Part shown: in pieces, positions 7,168 through 14,001 of the stretch | How the letters are laid out: the number at the start of each line of letters is the position of its first letter | Numbering within the stretch: position 1 is the stretch's first letter | Source of the DNA: an uncultured Candidatus Melainabacteria bacterium | GTDB taxonomy: Bacteria > Cyanobacteriota > Vampirovibrionia > Gastranaerophilales > Gastranaerophilaceae | Length of the DNA: 30,395 nt | Assembly (NCBI GenBank): GCA_937898445.1 | Contig: CALEJY010000176.1 | Location: 1-30,395 of the forward strand | Direction: 5' to 3' | Notes under the pieces: generated by a model | What the model was told of the DNA's origin: nothing | Seen by the model: the letters and a program-made list of their open reading frames with translations, nothing else | Databases searched by the model: none | Position numbers and translations under genes: made by a program

Positions 7168-8433
7168 TTAAAGGTCTTGGTATCTGAACAAGCATTCAAA
7201 AATGCCTTCTGAATATGTCGGATGGGCAAAACATACTTTTTTCAAATCATCAATCGCTATGTTATTTTGCATAGCGATTGTTATTTCTTGGATTAAAGAA
7301 GCTGCCTCTTTGGAAACAATATGCGCACCAACAATTTTACCTTCTTGTGAAAGAATTTTGATAAACCCGTCAGAGCAATTGTCGCAATGAGATTTGCCTA
7401 AAGCTGAAATCAAAATATTTGATTTTTTGTAACTTCCTTCTTCTAAATCCTGCTCTCTTTTGCCAACCCAAGCGATTTCAGGACAACCGTAAACAACTGA
7501 CGGCACAAGAGTTTCATCAAATTCAACATCTGCAATTTCTGCTACTGCTTGTTTAATTGCAAAATGCGCCAATTGAATTTTCCCGCACGCATCACCGATA
7601 CAAATATCACAGTTTTCAATCGGTTGCGGAGTTCTTCCAGTTGCCAACAAGACAAGTTCTGGGGTTAAGACTTCGCCTGATTTTAAAACAACTGCTTTGT
7701 CATTACAAGCTGTTAATATTTTTTCAACTCCGTTTGATGTATAAAATTTAATCTTTTTAGATTTGAAAATTCTTTCAACCCTTTTCGAAACTTCAATATC
7801 CGCTAATGGCAAAAGATGATCTGCCATTTCAACAACAGTAACTTCAACGTCAAACGCTGCTAAAATTCTTGCCCATTCAATTCCGATTGCGCCAGAACCA
7901 ATTATGACAATGCTTTTAGGTAAGGTTTTTAAATTTAAAATATCGTCTGATGAAAGAATAAATTCATGATCAAACCTCAATCCCTCAAAATCACGAGGTT
8001 TTGAACCTGTTGCAACAATTATTTTTTTGCATTCATAAGTTTCACCATTCGCAGAAATCTGACTTTTCCCCGTTGTGTGAGAAGGGATTTCAGCCTCTGC
8101 ATTAACGACGACAACTCCTGAATTTTTCAAAGAAAGTTCTAATGATTTTCTCAATTTCTCAACAATTTTATCTTTTCTTTCAACAACTTTTGAGTAATCA
8201 AAAGAGAGGTTTTCTGCGGTAATTCCTAATTCTGCCGCTGTTTTCATTTCTTCGTACAGCTCTGCAGAATGCAAAATGGCTTTTGTCGGAATGCAACCAC
8301 GATTTAGGCATACGCCGCCAACTTTGTCTTTTTCAAACAAAACAACGGACATTCCCTTACTTCTAGCTTGAAAAGCCGCAGTATATCCGGCAGGTCCACC
8401 ACCAATTATTCCTAAATCAAACTGTTGTGTCAT
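7168..8433 (-). CDS. lpd: Dihydrolipoamide dehydrogenase-like flavoprotein, internally shortened
   Basis: A flavoprotein disulfide reductase that reoxidises dihydrolipoyl groups with NAD+. Seen: FAD motif GIIGGGPAGYTAA, redox disulfide GGVCLNRGC (C42, C47), ATGSKPR, NAD motif IIGSGAIGIEWARI, and the C-terminal catalytic HPTYSE. The protein has 421 residues; the family usually has about 460-475. The deficit sits between ATGRTPQ (264-270) and IGDACG (279-284): the linking segment, normally some 35 residues, is about 7. The flanking dimerisation domain is intact. The start is supported by AAAGGGG eight bases upstream of the ATG. Lipoamide specificity is inferred from sequence similarity and from lipA nearby; another disulfide reductase role is possible. 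Confidence 0.88.
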   Translation of the reverse strand: MTQQFDLGIIGGGPAGYTAAFQARSKGMSVVLFEKDKVGGVCLNRGCIPTKAILHSAELYEEMKTAAELGITAENLSFDYSKVVERKDKIVEKLRKSLELSLKNSGVVVVNAEAEIPSHTTGKSQISANGETYECKKIIVATGSKPRDFEGLRFDHEFILSSDDILNLKTLPKSIVIIGSGAIGIEWARILAAFDVEVTVVEMADHLLPLADIEVSKRVERIFKSKKIKFYTSNGVEKILTACNDKAVVLKSGEVLTPELVLLATGRTPQPIENCDICIGDACGKIQLAHFAIKQAVAEIADVEFDETLVPSVVYGCPEIAWVGKREQDLEEGSYKKSNILISALGKSHCDNCSDGFIKILSQEGKIVGAHIVSKEAASLIQEITIAMQNNIAIDDLKKVCFAHPTYSEGIFECLFRYQDL

Positions 8434-8465
8434 ATTAACCCCTTTTTTAATTTTTTAATCATGTT

Positions 8466-8535
8466 GTTAGGTTAGAAAGCCCAACCTACCGAAACTTTTT
8501 AAATTTTTGTTGGCGGGGTGGGTACCCCGCCCTAC
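8466..8535. repeat. Two adjacent palindromic elements between alr and lpd
   Basis: TAGGTT (8468-8473) pairs with AACCTA (8483-8488). GGCGGGGT (8512-8519) pairs with ACCCCGCC (8524-8531) around GGGT. The GC-rich second hairpin stands out from the surrounding AT-rich DNA. Both look like dispersed bacterial intergenic palindromes; without a T-run, a simple terminator is less likely. Confidence 0.5.
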
Positions 8536-8565
8536 TTTCTACAGTGCATACAGCTAGTTTTTAGT

Positions 8566-9690
8566 CTACCTTGTGTACACTCTCGGTAATCGTACTTTCA
8601 ATCTGCAAGTCAATTCGTAGTTGATTGTTCCTAAAATGTCTGCCCACTTGTCGATTGAATGTGTTTCGTCTAACAATGTTATGACATCTCCGAGTTGCGC
8701 ATCAACTCCTGTTATATCAAACATCATTTGATCCATTGTGATATTACCGATTTGCGGAACTTCTTTCCCGTTCAAAATTCCATTGATTTTGTTTGAAAGT
8801 CCTCTTGGAACGCCGTCTGCATAACCTAGTGGAACTGTTGCGATTTTTCTTGTCCCGTGAGCCGTGAAAGTGTGACCGTAGCTTACGCCTTCACCGTCTT
8901 TGGCTTCATGAATATTTACAATTCGAGCTTTTAAAGATAAAACCGGTTTCAAATCAGGTTTGTGAATCTCGCCATCATTCGGTAAATCAGGATAAAGTCC
9001 GTAAATTCCGATACCTGCACGGCGCATATTGGAATTTGGTACGTCATAACACATTGCACCTGCGGTGTTTAGAATATGTAACAACAAACCATCTGTGTCG
9101 ATTTGCGAAATAACCTTGTTCCATCTGTCGATTTGAATTTGAGTTTTTTCTCGGATTTCTGCGTTCGCAAGATGAGTGAAAACTCCTCTAAAATCTAGAT
9201 AATCTGCGTTTCTAACTTCTTTTATAAATTCAACCGCATCATCAACAGAAACTCCAATTCTGTTCATTCCGGTATCAAGTTTTACGTGAACTTTTGGTTT
9301 AATTCCTGTTCTTTCGTAAGCCTGTTTGCAAGCTTCTAAATGTTCTTTTGAAAAAATTGCGATTGTAATGTCTGATTTTACGGCGGTTTCTACTGCCCAA
9401 ACAGGAACTGCGCCCAAAACAAGAATTTCGCAATTAATTTTTGCTTGTCTAAGATCGACCCCCTCATCAATAGAGGCTACGCCTAACATATCAGCTCCTG
9501 ATGCCAAAAGTGTTGGTGCTATCATTACAGAACCGTGTCCGTAAGCATCAGCTTTTACGACTGCCAGAAGTTTAATTCCTTTTGGAGTGTTTTTTCTGAT
9601 TGCACGCATATTATGCGAAATATTTTCTAAATTAATCTCAACCCAGCTATCTCTATGGATATTTATATTTGTTTGTCTAACGTTTTTCAT
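8566..9690 (-). CDS. alr: Alanine racemase
   Basis: A PLP enzyme that interconverts L- and D-alanine for peptidoglycan. From the ATG at 9690 it has 374 residues, the normal length. Seen: the PLP lysine motif AVVKADAYGHG near the N-terminus, the second catalytic Tyr in GVSYGHTFTA, and the substrate-site motif MDQMMFDIT. The frame extends 33 codons upstream of 9690, but that part is a hydrophobic stretch without counterpart in the family, and the promoter TTGCCA-17-TATACT ends seven bases before 9690. The mRNA is therefore probably leaderless. Confidence 0.96.
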   Translation of the reverse strand: MKNVRQTNINIHRDSWVEINLENISHNMRAIRKNTPKGIKLLAVVKADAYGHGSVMIAPTLLASGADMLGVASIDEGVDLRQAKINCEILVLGAVPVWAVETAVKSDITIAIFSKEHLEACKQAYERTGIKPKVHVKLDTGMNRIGVSVDDAVEFIKEVRNADYLDFRGVFTHLANAEIREKTQIQIDRWNKVISQIDTDGLLLHILNTAGAMCYDVPNSNMRRAGIGIYGLYPDLPNDGEIHKPDLKPVLSLKARIVNIHEAKDGEGVSYGHTFTAHGTRKIATVPLGYADGVPRGLSNKINGILNGKEVPQIGNITMDQMMFDITGVDAQLGDVITLLDETHSIDKWADILGTINYELTCRLKVRLPRVYTR

Positions 9691-9697
9691 AAGTTTC

Positions 9698-9726
9698 AGT
9701 ATAATACTAAAACTTAATAGTGGCAA
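9698..9726 (-). promoter_or_regulatory. Sigma70 promoter of alr, leaderless arrangement
   Basis: On the minus strand TTGCCA (9721-9726), a 17-base spacer, and TATACT (9698-9703). The -10 box ends seven bases before the ATG at 9690. It decides the alr start against the longer open frame. Confidence 0.6.
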
Positions 9727-9752
9727 GAAAAATTTTAATATAATTTTTACAT

Positions 9753-9780
9753 CCGACAAAATTTCACGATGTAATATAAA
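9753..9780 (+). promoter_or_regulatory. Possible promoter of the PQ-loop protein gene
   Basis: CCGACA (9753-9758), a 16-base spacer, and TATAAA (9775-9780). It is divergent from the alr promoter. Confidence 0.35.
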
Positions 9781-9810
9781 ATTATACATTAAAGAATAGA
9801 GGAGAAAAAA

Positions 9811-10122
9811 ATGAGCGTATTTGAAGCCGGAATGATGGTTTGTTTTGGAATAAGTTGGCCAGTAGCAGCGTTAAAGACATATAAATGTAAGTGTGTACAT
9901 GGTAAAAGTATCCATTTTTCAATGTTAATTTTGTTGGGTTATGTTTGCGGCATAGCACACAAAGTTTTGGATGATATGGATTGGGTGTTCTGGTTGTACA
10001 TAATGAATACAATATTCCTGCTTTGGGACATGTATCTGTATTATCTATATCGAAACAACAAAGCTCCGGTAGAGCCTATTGACGATAACTTTGACGATGA
10101 AAAAGAACTTGTTAAAAAGTAA
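9811..10122 (+). CDS. Small PQ-loop (SemiSWEET-like) membrane protein
   Basis: A 103-residue protein with three predicted membrane helices (about residues 5-22, 36-50 and 57-79) and an acidic-basic cytoplasmic tail. The segment SWPVAALKTYKCKCVHGKS matches the first helix and loop of PQ-loop/SemiSWEET proteins, with Pro-Val where classic members have Pro-Gln. SemiSWEETs dimerise to form a sugar pore; the substrate here is unknown. GAGGAG lies seven bases upstream of the ATG. Family placement is from the pattern alone. Confidence 0.7.
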   Translation: MSVFEAGMMVCFGISWPVAALKTYKCKCVHGKSIHFSMLILLGYVCGIAHKVLDDMDWVFWLYIMNTIFLLWDMYLYYLYRNNKAPVEPIDDNFDDEKELVKK

Positions 10123-10126
10123 TATA

Positions 10127-10161
10127 AAGAGGCAAAGATGCAGAGAGGCGTGGATGCGAAG
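10127..10161. repeat. Degenerate short-period intergenic repeat
   Basis: Right after the PQ-loop gene stop there is a purine-rich run with a repeating AGAGGC/GATGC theme (AGAGGCAAAGATGC, then AGAGGCGTGGATGC). It looks like a decayed copy of a short-period repeat family. Nothing coding is visible. Confidence 0.35.
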
Positions 10162-10244
10162 TCTGTATCAGAAATAATAATAGGTTGAGAATAATCTTTT
10201 CCACAAAGATTTTTTCATAAATCTCCAATATAATAATTACTATT

Positions 10245-10296
10245 TACAATATATAAATTGTCTTAAACAAATAATATATTGTAGAAAACAATTTGT
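10245..10296. promoter_or_regulatory. Nested inverted repeats, possible operator of the Xre gene
   Basis: TACAATATA (10245-10253) is mirrored by TATATTGTA (10275-10283). Inside lies TTGT-N5-ACAA (10258-10270), and just downstream ACAATTTGT (10288-10296). The cluster lies immediately before a -10-like TAAAAT (10305-10310), which is six bases from the ATG of the Xre gene. The placement suggests autoregulation. Confidence 0.4.
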
Positions 10297-10316
10297 CAAC
10301 AACATAAAATTTTTCT

Positions 10317-10550
10317 ATGGATAAAAAAGAGATTTTAAAAGAGTTTGGGCGAAATTTGAGAGCAGAGCGCAATCGTGCCGGTTTGTCGCAAGAACAACTT
10401 GCTGAAAAAATAGGTGTTTCTTACGGTCAAGTTATCGGCACAATTGAAAGAGGTGAAACAAATACGTCACTTTCTGTTATCGTTGCAATTTTGGATGAAT
10501 TAGATTTGGATTTTGACAAACTTTTTGATAGAAAAAAGTTTAATTCATAA
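10317..10550 (+). CDS. Xre-family transcriptional regulator
   Basis: A 77-residue single-domain Cro/CI-type HTH protein: EFGRNLRAERNRAGLSQEQL, then AEKIGVSYGQVIGTIERGET and the closing LDELDLDFDKLF. No Shine-Dalgarno sequence precedes the ATG, and a -10-like TAAAAT lies six bases upstream, so its message may be leaderless. It stops 25 bases before proB, so it may affect proline synthesis or simply be a neighbour. Its likely operator is the nested inverted-repeat cluster upstream. Confidence 0.85.
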   Translation: MDKKEILKEFGRNLRAERNRAGLSQEQLAEKIGVSYGQVIGTIERGETNTSLSVIVAILDELDLDFDKLFDRKKFNS

Positions 10551-10563
10551 TTATTTTTTGTAT

Positions 10564-10569
10564 TATAAT
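10564..10569 (+). promoter_or_regulatory. -10 box of proB, leaderless arrangement
   Basis: A perfect TATAAT six bases before the proB ATG at 10576. No clear -35 box is seen. There is no ribosome-binding site before proB. Confidence 0.45.
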
Positions 10570-10575
10570 CTAGTT

Positions 10576-11715
10576 ATGGACAGAAAAGAATTTATTAATG
10601 CTAAGCGTATCGTTTTCAAGTTTGGAACAAACATCTTAAGAGGTGACGACGGATTCGTTTCGTTGCCGAGAGTTTTTTCGTTTATTGAAGACCTTTCGCA
10701 TTTGGCAAGAATGGGAAAAGAAGTTATTGTAGTTACATCCGGAGCTGTTGGCTTAGGCAAAAAACGTTTAGGTATTGAAAGTACCGAAGGTGTTGCACTA
10801 AAACAAGCTTGTGCCGCTATTGGGCAGGGAAAATTGATGTCAATTTATGAAAGCGGCTTTGACACTTATGGCTTAATCGCTTCACAAATCCTTTTGACAG
10901 AAGACGATTTTTCTCTAAGACAAAGATATTTGAGTTTAAGAACAACTCTTAACAAGCTTTTGGAATTGGGCGTAATACCTATTATTAACCAAAATGATAC
11001 GGTTTCTACTGTCGAAGTTCATCCGCATTACGAACACATGCAAGTTTGTTTTTCTGATAACGACAAGTTGTCTGCGCTTGTGGCAAGTGAATTAGACGCT
11101 GATTTGTTGGTGATTTTGTCTGATGTAGAAGGGCTTTATGACAAAAATCCAAAATCTAACCCCGATGCGCAAATTATCAGAAAAGTTGATGAAGTTACAG
11201 AAAAAATTCTTGCTCTTGGAACTGATGCTTCAGAAGGTGGCAGAGGCGGTATGAGAACAAAACTCAAAGCTGCGCAAATGGTAACTCGTTTTGGTGGCAG
11301 AGTTTTGATTGCAAACGGAAAAATTCCTTATGTAATTAAAAAAATCTTTGATGGCGAAGAAATAGGAACAATGTTCCTTCCGCAAACAGAAGAATTGTCA
11401 GATAAAAAACGTTGGATTGGTTATGCAACAAATATTATCGGACAAATCGTAGTTAATGATGGTGCGAAAAAAGCCCTATTAGCTCAAAAAAGTCTACTTC
11501 CAATCGGGGTTTGTGAGGTTATAAATGAGTTTAATAAAGGGGATGTAGTTTCAATTCTTGACGAAAACAGAAACGAAATTGCACGTGGAATAGTAAACTA
11601 CGCTTCTGATTCTTGCCGACGTGTAATCGGTTGTCATTCCGATAATATTATGGAAATTCTTGGCTTTAAAAACTATGATGCAATTATTACAAGAGATAAT
11701 ATAACGTTGTTGTAG
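10576..11715 (+). CDS. proB: Glutamate 5-kinase with PUA domain
   Basis: Phosphorylates glutamate, the first and feedback-controlled step of proline synthesis. From the ATG at 10576 it has 379 residues. Seen: amino acid kinase domain with KFGTNIL, VTSGAVGLG, NQNDTV, the catalytic region FSDNDKLSALVA and GRGGMRTKLKAA, then a C-terminal PUA domain from about residue 285 (SDKKRWIGY to the end). The frame is open 21 codons further upstream, but those residues are not kinase-like, and a TATAAT box sits six bases before 10576. The normal partner proA follows only after an intervening toxin-antitoxin pair. Confidence 0.97.
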   Translation: MDRKEFINAKRIVFKFGTNILRGDDGFVSLPRVFSFIEDLSHLARMGKEVIVVTSGAVGLGKKRLGIESTEGVALKQACAAIGQGKLMSIYESGFDTYGLIASQILLTEDDFSLRQRYLSLRTTLNKLLELGVIPIINQNDTVSTVEVHPHYEHMQVCFSDNDKLSALVASELDADLLVILSDVEGLYDKNPKSNPDAQIIRKVDEVTEKILALGTDASEGGRGGMRTKLKAAQMVTRFGGRVLIANGKIPYVIKKIFDGEEIGTMFLPQTEELSDKKRWIGYATNIIGQIVVNDGAKKALLAQKSLLPIGVCEVINEFNKGDVVSILDENRNEIARGIVNYASDSCRRVIGCHSDNIMEILGFKNYDAIITRDNITLL

Positions 11716-11743
11716 TAACCTTCTGTTTGTATAAATTGAAGAC

Positions 11744-11772
11744 TTGAAATATATAACAAAAATTGTTATCAT
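11744..11772 (+). promoter_or_regulatory. Promoter with a built-in palindromic operator for the toxin-antitoxin pair
   Basis: TTGAAA (11744-11749), a 17-base spacer, and TATCAT (11767-11772). The palindrome ATAACAA-AAA-TTGTTAT (11753-11769) fills the spacer and touches the -10 box. This is the expected position for autorepression by a ribbon-helix-helix antitoxin. Confidence 0.65.
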
Positions 11773-11790
11773 ATAAAAAAAGAGGTATAT

Positions 11791-12036
11791 ATGGATATTT
11801 CACTTCCTAATAATATTGAAAATATATTGAAACAAAAAATTTCAGAAGGAATTTTTAATAATATGGATGAAGCAATTTCTTTTGCTATTAAATTTGCGTT
11901 TATTGATAATAACATAAATCAAGAAAGAATTAACTTGCTTAATGAAGAAATTGAAAAAGGCTGGCAAGATATGGAAAATGGTAGATATAGAGATGCAAAA
12001 GCAGTATTTAGAGATTTGAGAAAAAAGTATGTCTAA
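11791..12036 (+). CDS. ParD-like antitoxin
   Basis: An 81-residue protein with an N-terminal ribbon-helix-helix-like part (ISLPNNIENILKQKISEGIF, then NNMDEAISFAIKFA) and a C-terminal toxin-binding tail ending FRDLRKKYV, as in ParD-type antitoxins. AGAGG lies eight bases upstream. It overlaps the toxin gene by eight bases, the usual antitoxin-toxin coupling. A palindromic operator sits in its promoter. It should neutralise the ParE-like toxin and repress the operon. Confidence 0.8.
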   Translation: MDISLPNNIENILKQKISEGIFNNMDEAISFAIKFAFIDNNINQERINLLNEEIEKGWQDMENGRYRDAKAVFRDLRKKYV

Positions 12037-12322
12037 TCTTAATATTGTTGTTACATTAAATGCTGAAATTGATATGCAAAATATTTTTGCTTTTATTGCA
12101 AAAGACAATATTTTAAAAGCAACAGAATTAATTGATATTTTTGAAAAGAAATTTGAATTACTTGCTGAATTCCCAAATATTGGATTTAGAAAATCATATT
12201 TCTTAAAACGAAATGTTAGAGAATGTGTTGTTGCTAAGCACTATCAAATTATTTATCATGTAAAAGGTAATACATTATATATTCAAAGAATTTTAACTGG
12301 TTATCAAGATATTTTTTATTAA
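12029..12322 (+). CDS. RelE/ParE-superfamily toxin
   Basis: A 97-residue RelE/ParE fold protein: helix pair rich in Glu/Lys, then LLAEFPNIGFRKSYFLKRNV, the core strand RECVVAKHYQIIYHV and the C-terminal strand LYIQRILTGYQDIF. The EFPNIG, YQIIYHV and RILTGYQD pattern resembles ParE more than RelE; ParE toxins poison gyrase, RelE toxins cut mRNA, and sequence alone cannot decide here. The ATG overlaps the antitoxin stop by eight bases. The toxin stop is only 15 bases before proA, so proA can be read from the toxin-antitoxin promoter. Confidence 0.82.
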   Translation: MSNLNIVVTLNAEIDMQNIFAFIAKDNILKATELIDIFEKKFELLAEFPNIGFRKSYFLKRNVRECVVAKHYQIIYHVKGNTLYIQRILTGYQDIFY

Positions 12323-12337
12323 TTAAAAGGACAAAAA

Positions 12338-13588
12338 ATGGATTTTATACAAATAGCTAAAAATGCAAAAAATGCTTCATTAAAGATTGCAGATTTATCA
12401 ACAGAGATTAAGAACAAAGCTTTATTAAAAATTGCCGAAAAAATTGAAAGTGCAAAAGATGAGATTTTTGAGGCAAATAAAGTTGACCTTGAGGCTGCAA
12501 AGGTTCTTGTTGAAGAAGGAAAGTTGTCAAAATCTACTTTTAATCGTCTTGCGTTTAATGAAAACAAAATGCGTGATATGATTGCTGGAATTAGAGATGT
12601 AGCAAAGCTTGACGATCCTATTAATAAAAAATTGTTGGTTCGAGAGCTTGATAGCGATTTGACTTTGTATAAAGTTTCTTGTCCAATCGGTGTTTTGGGA
12701 ATAATTTTTGAGGCAAGACCTGATGTCATTGCTCAGATTTCTTCACTTGCGATAAAGTCTGCTAATGCGGTTATTTTGAAGGGTGGTAAAGAAAGTATTA
12801 ATACAAATAAGAAAATCCTTTCAGTTATAAATTCTGCGTTAAGTGAGATTGAAGGATTTCCTGAAAACGTTATTCAGCAAATATTTACGCATGAAGATGT
12901 TGCAGAAATGTTGAAATGCGATAAGTATATTAATTTAATAATTCCTCGTGGCGGTAATAAACTCGTAAGATTTATAAAAGACAATACGAGAATACCTGTT
13001 TTGGGACATGCTGACGGAATTTGCCATATTTTTGTCGATAAATCAGCTGATATTGATATGGCGATAAAAGTTGTTACTGATGCGAAAACTCAATATCCGA
13101 GTGCTTGTAACGCTGTCGAAACACTTTTAATTCATAAAGATTTTGATAAAAAAGATAATTTGCTTGCTGCTTTGCAACAGTCTGAAATTCAGCTTGTAAT
13201 GGAGCCTGAAAGTTGGGCGCACGAGTATGGTGATAAGATTTTGGCGGTAAAGGTTGTAAATGATGTTGATGAGGCGATTGAGCATATAAACACTTATGGC
13301 TCGGGGCATACTGATAGTATTATTACAAAAGATGTTGAGAATGCTGAAAAATTTATGAATAAGGTAGATTCTGCGGGTGTTTATTTTAACGCATCAACAA
13401 GGTTTGCTGATGGCTTTAGATATGGATTTGGTGCGGAAGTTGGAATTTCAACAAATAAAACACATGCAAGAGGTCCTGTCGGATTGGAAGGTTTGACTAT
13501 ATATAAGTATAAACTTGTTGGAAATGGGAATATTGTCGGGGATTATGTTTCTGGCGAAAAACAGTTCCATCATAAGGATTTGATGTAG
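12338..13588 (+). CDS. proA: Gamma-glutamyl phosphate reductase
   Basis: An NADPH-dependent reductase making glutamate 5-semialdehyde, the second step of proline synthesis. The 416 residues match the family length. Seen: CPIGVLGIIFEARPDV, KGGKESINTNK, the catalytic Cys in YPSACNAVETLLIH, GSGHTDSIIT and the closing AEVGISTNKTHARGPVGLEG. AAAGGA lies eight bases before the ATG. Separation from proB by a toxin-antitoxin pair is unusual; no separate proA promoter is obvious in the 15-base gap. Confidence 0.97.
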   Translation: MDFIQIAKNAKNASLKIADLSTEIKNKALLKIAEKIESAKDEIFEANKVDLEAAKVLVEEGKLSKSTFNRLAFNENKMRDMIAGIRDVAKLDDPINKKLLVRELDSDLTLYKVSCPIGVLGIIFEARPDVIAQISSLAIKSANAVILKGGKESINTNKKILSVINSALSEIEGFPENVIQQIFTHEDVAEMLKCDKYINLIIPRGGNKLVRFIKDNTRIPVLGHADGICHIFVDKSADIDMAIKVVTDAKTQYPSACNAVETLLIHKDFDKKDNLLAALQQSEIQLVMEPESWAHEYGDKILAVKVVNDVDEAIEHINTYGSGHTDSIITKDVENAEKFMNKVDSAGVYFNASTRFADGFRYGFGAEVGISTNKTHARGPVGLEGLTIYKYKLVGNGNIVGDYVSGEKQFHHKDLM

Positions 13589-13646
13589 GTTTTTAAAAAG
13601 TATTGCGTACTTGTCAGTATTTATAAGTTTTAAAAATTAAATAAAA

Positions 13647-13730
13647 GGAGAGGTGTCCGAGTGGCTTAAGGTGCGGATCTCGAAAGTCTGTGTACAACTT
13701 GTACCGTGGGTTCAAATCCCACCCTCTCCG
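13647..13730 (+). tRNA. tRNA-Ser (anticodon CGA)
   Basis: An acceptor stem GGAGAGG (13647-13653) pairs with CCTCTCC (13723-13729), followed by G as discriminator. The D arm has GAGTGGCTTAAGG, and the anticodon loop CTCGAAA gives CGA, reading UCG. There is a long variable arm (GTAC paired with GTAC) and a T arm GTGGGTTCAAATCCCAC. The long variable arm fits a class II serine tRNA. CCA is not encoded. The accessory region begins just after it. Confidence 0.95.
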
Positions 13731-13774
13731 TTTTTTAGTCGGAACTTAGAGAATAAGTGAAGATAGAATTTACA

Positions 13775-13800
13775 AAAGCCGCCTCAATTGGGCGGTTTTT
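13775..13800 (+). terminator. Intrinsic terminator after tRNA-Ser
   Basis: CCGCC (13779-13783) pairs with GGCGG (13791-13795), flanked by AAAG and TTTTT. The loop is TCAATTG. It separates the tRNA transcript from the restriction-modification operon. Confidence 0.75.
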
Positions 13801-13948
13801 CAGCATGTGGTTTTATTTAGAGAATTTTTATTGCCAAATTTTTACACCTTTTTTTCAAAAATTCTTCAAAATTCTCTTTCTTAAATTTTCAAGGTGCAGA
13901 TTGAAAGGTAATCATTTTGGTCGTTCAAATATATTTTTGGTAAGCTGC

Positions 13949-13979
13949 TTGATTTAATTGTTTGTGATAGAATTAAATC
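13949..13979 (+). promoter_or_regulatory. Possible hsd promoter embedded in an inverted repeat
   Basis: GATTTAATT (13951-13959) and AATTAAATC (13971-13979) form a perfect 9-bp inverted repeat with an 11-base centre. TTGATT (13949-13954) and TTAAAT (13973-13978), 18 bases apart, could be -35 and -10 boxes lying in the arms. The arrangement suggests a repressible promoter for hsdRMS; no cognate regulator gene is adjacent. Confidence 0.35.
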
Positions 13980-14001
13980 ACGTAATTATTTGGGAAGAAT
14001 A

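Noticed and set aside
10513..10518. TTGACA inside the Xre gene as the -35 box of proB
   Set aside because: It lies about 45 bases from the TATAAT box at 10564, far outside a functional spacing.
13647..13730. tRNA-Ser as an integration site of the accessory region
   Set aside because: No second copy of the tRNA 3' end is found in the window and no tyrosine integrase is adjacent. The far end of the island may be outside the window, so this is unproven, not excluded.
13757..13957. 66-codon open frame after tRNA-Ser
   Set aside because: It reads through the tRNA terminator hairpin, has no ribosome-binding site and has low-complexity Phe-rich composition. Treated as noise.
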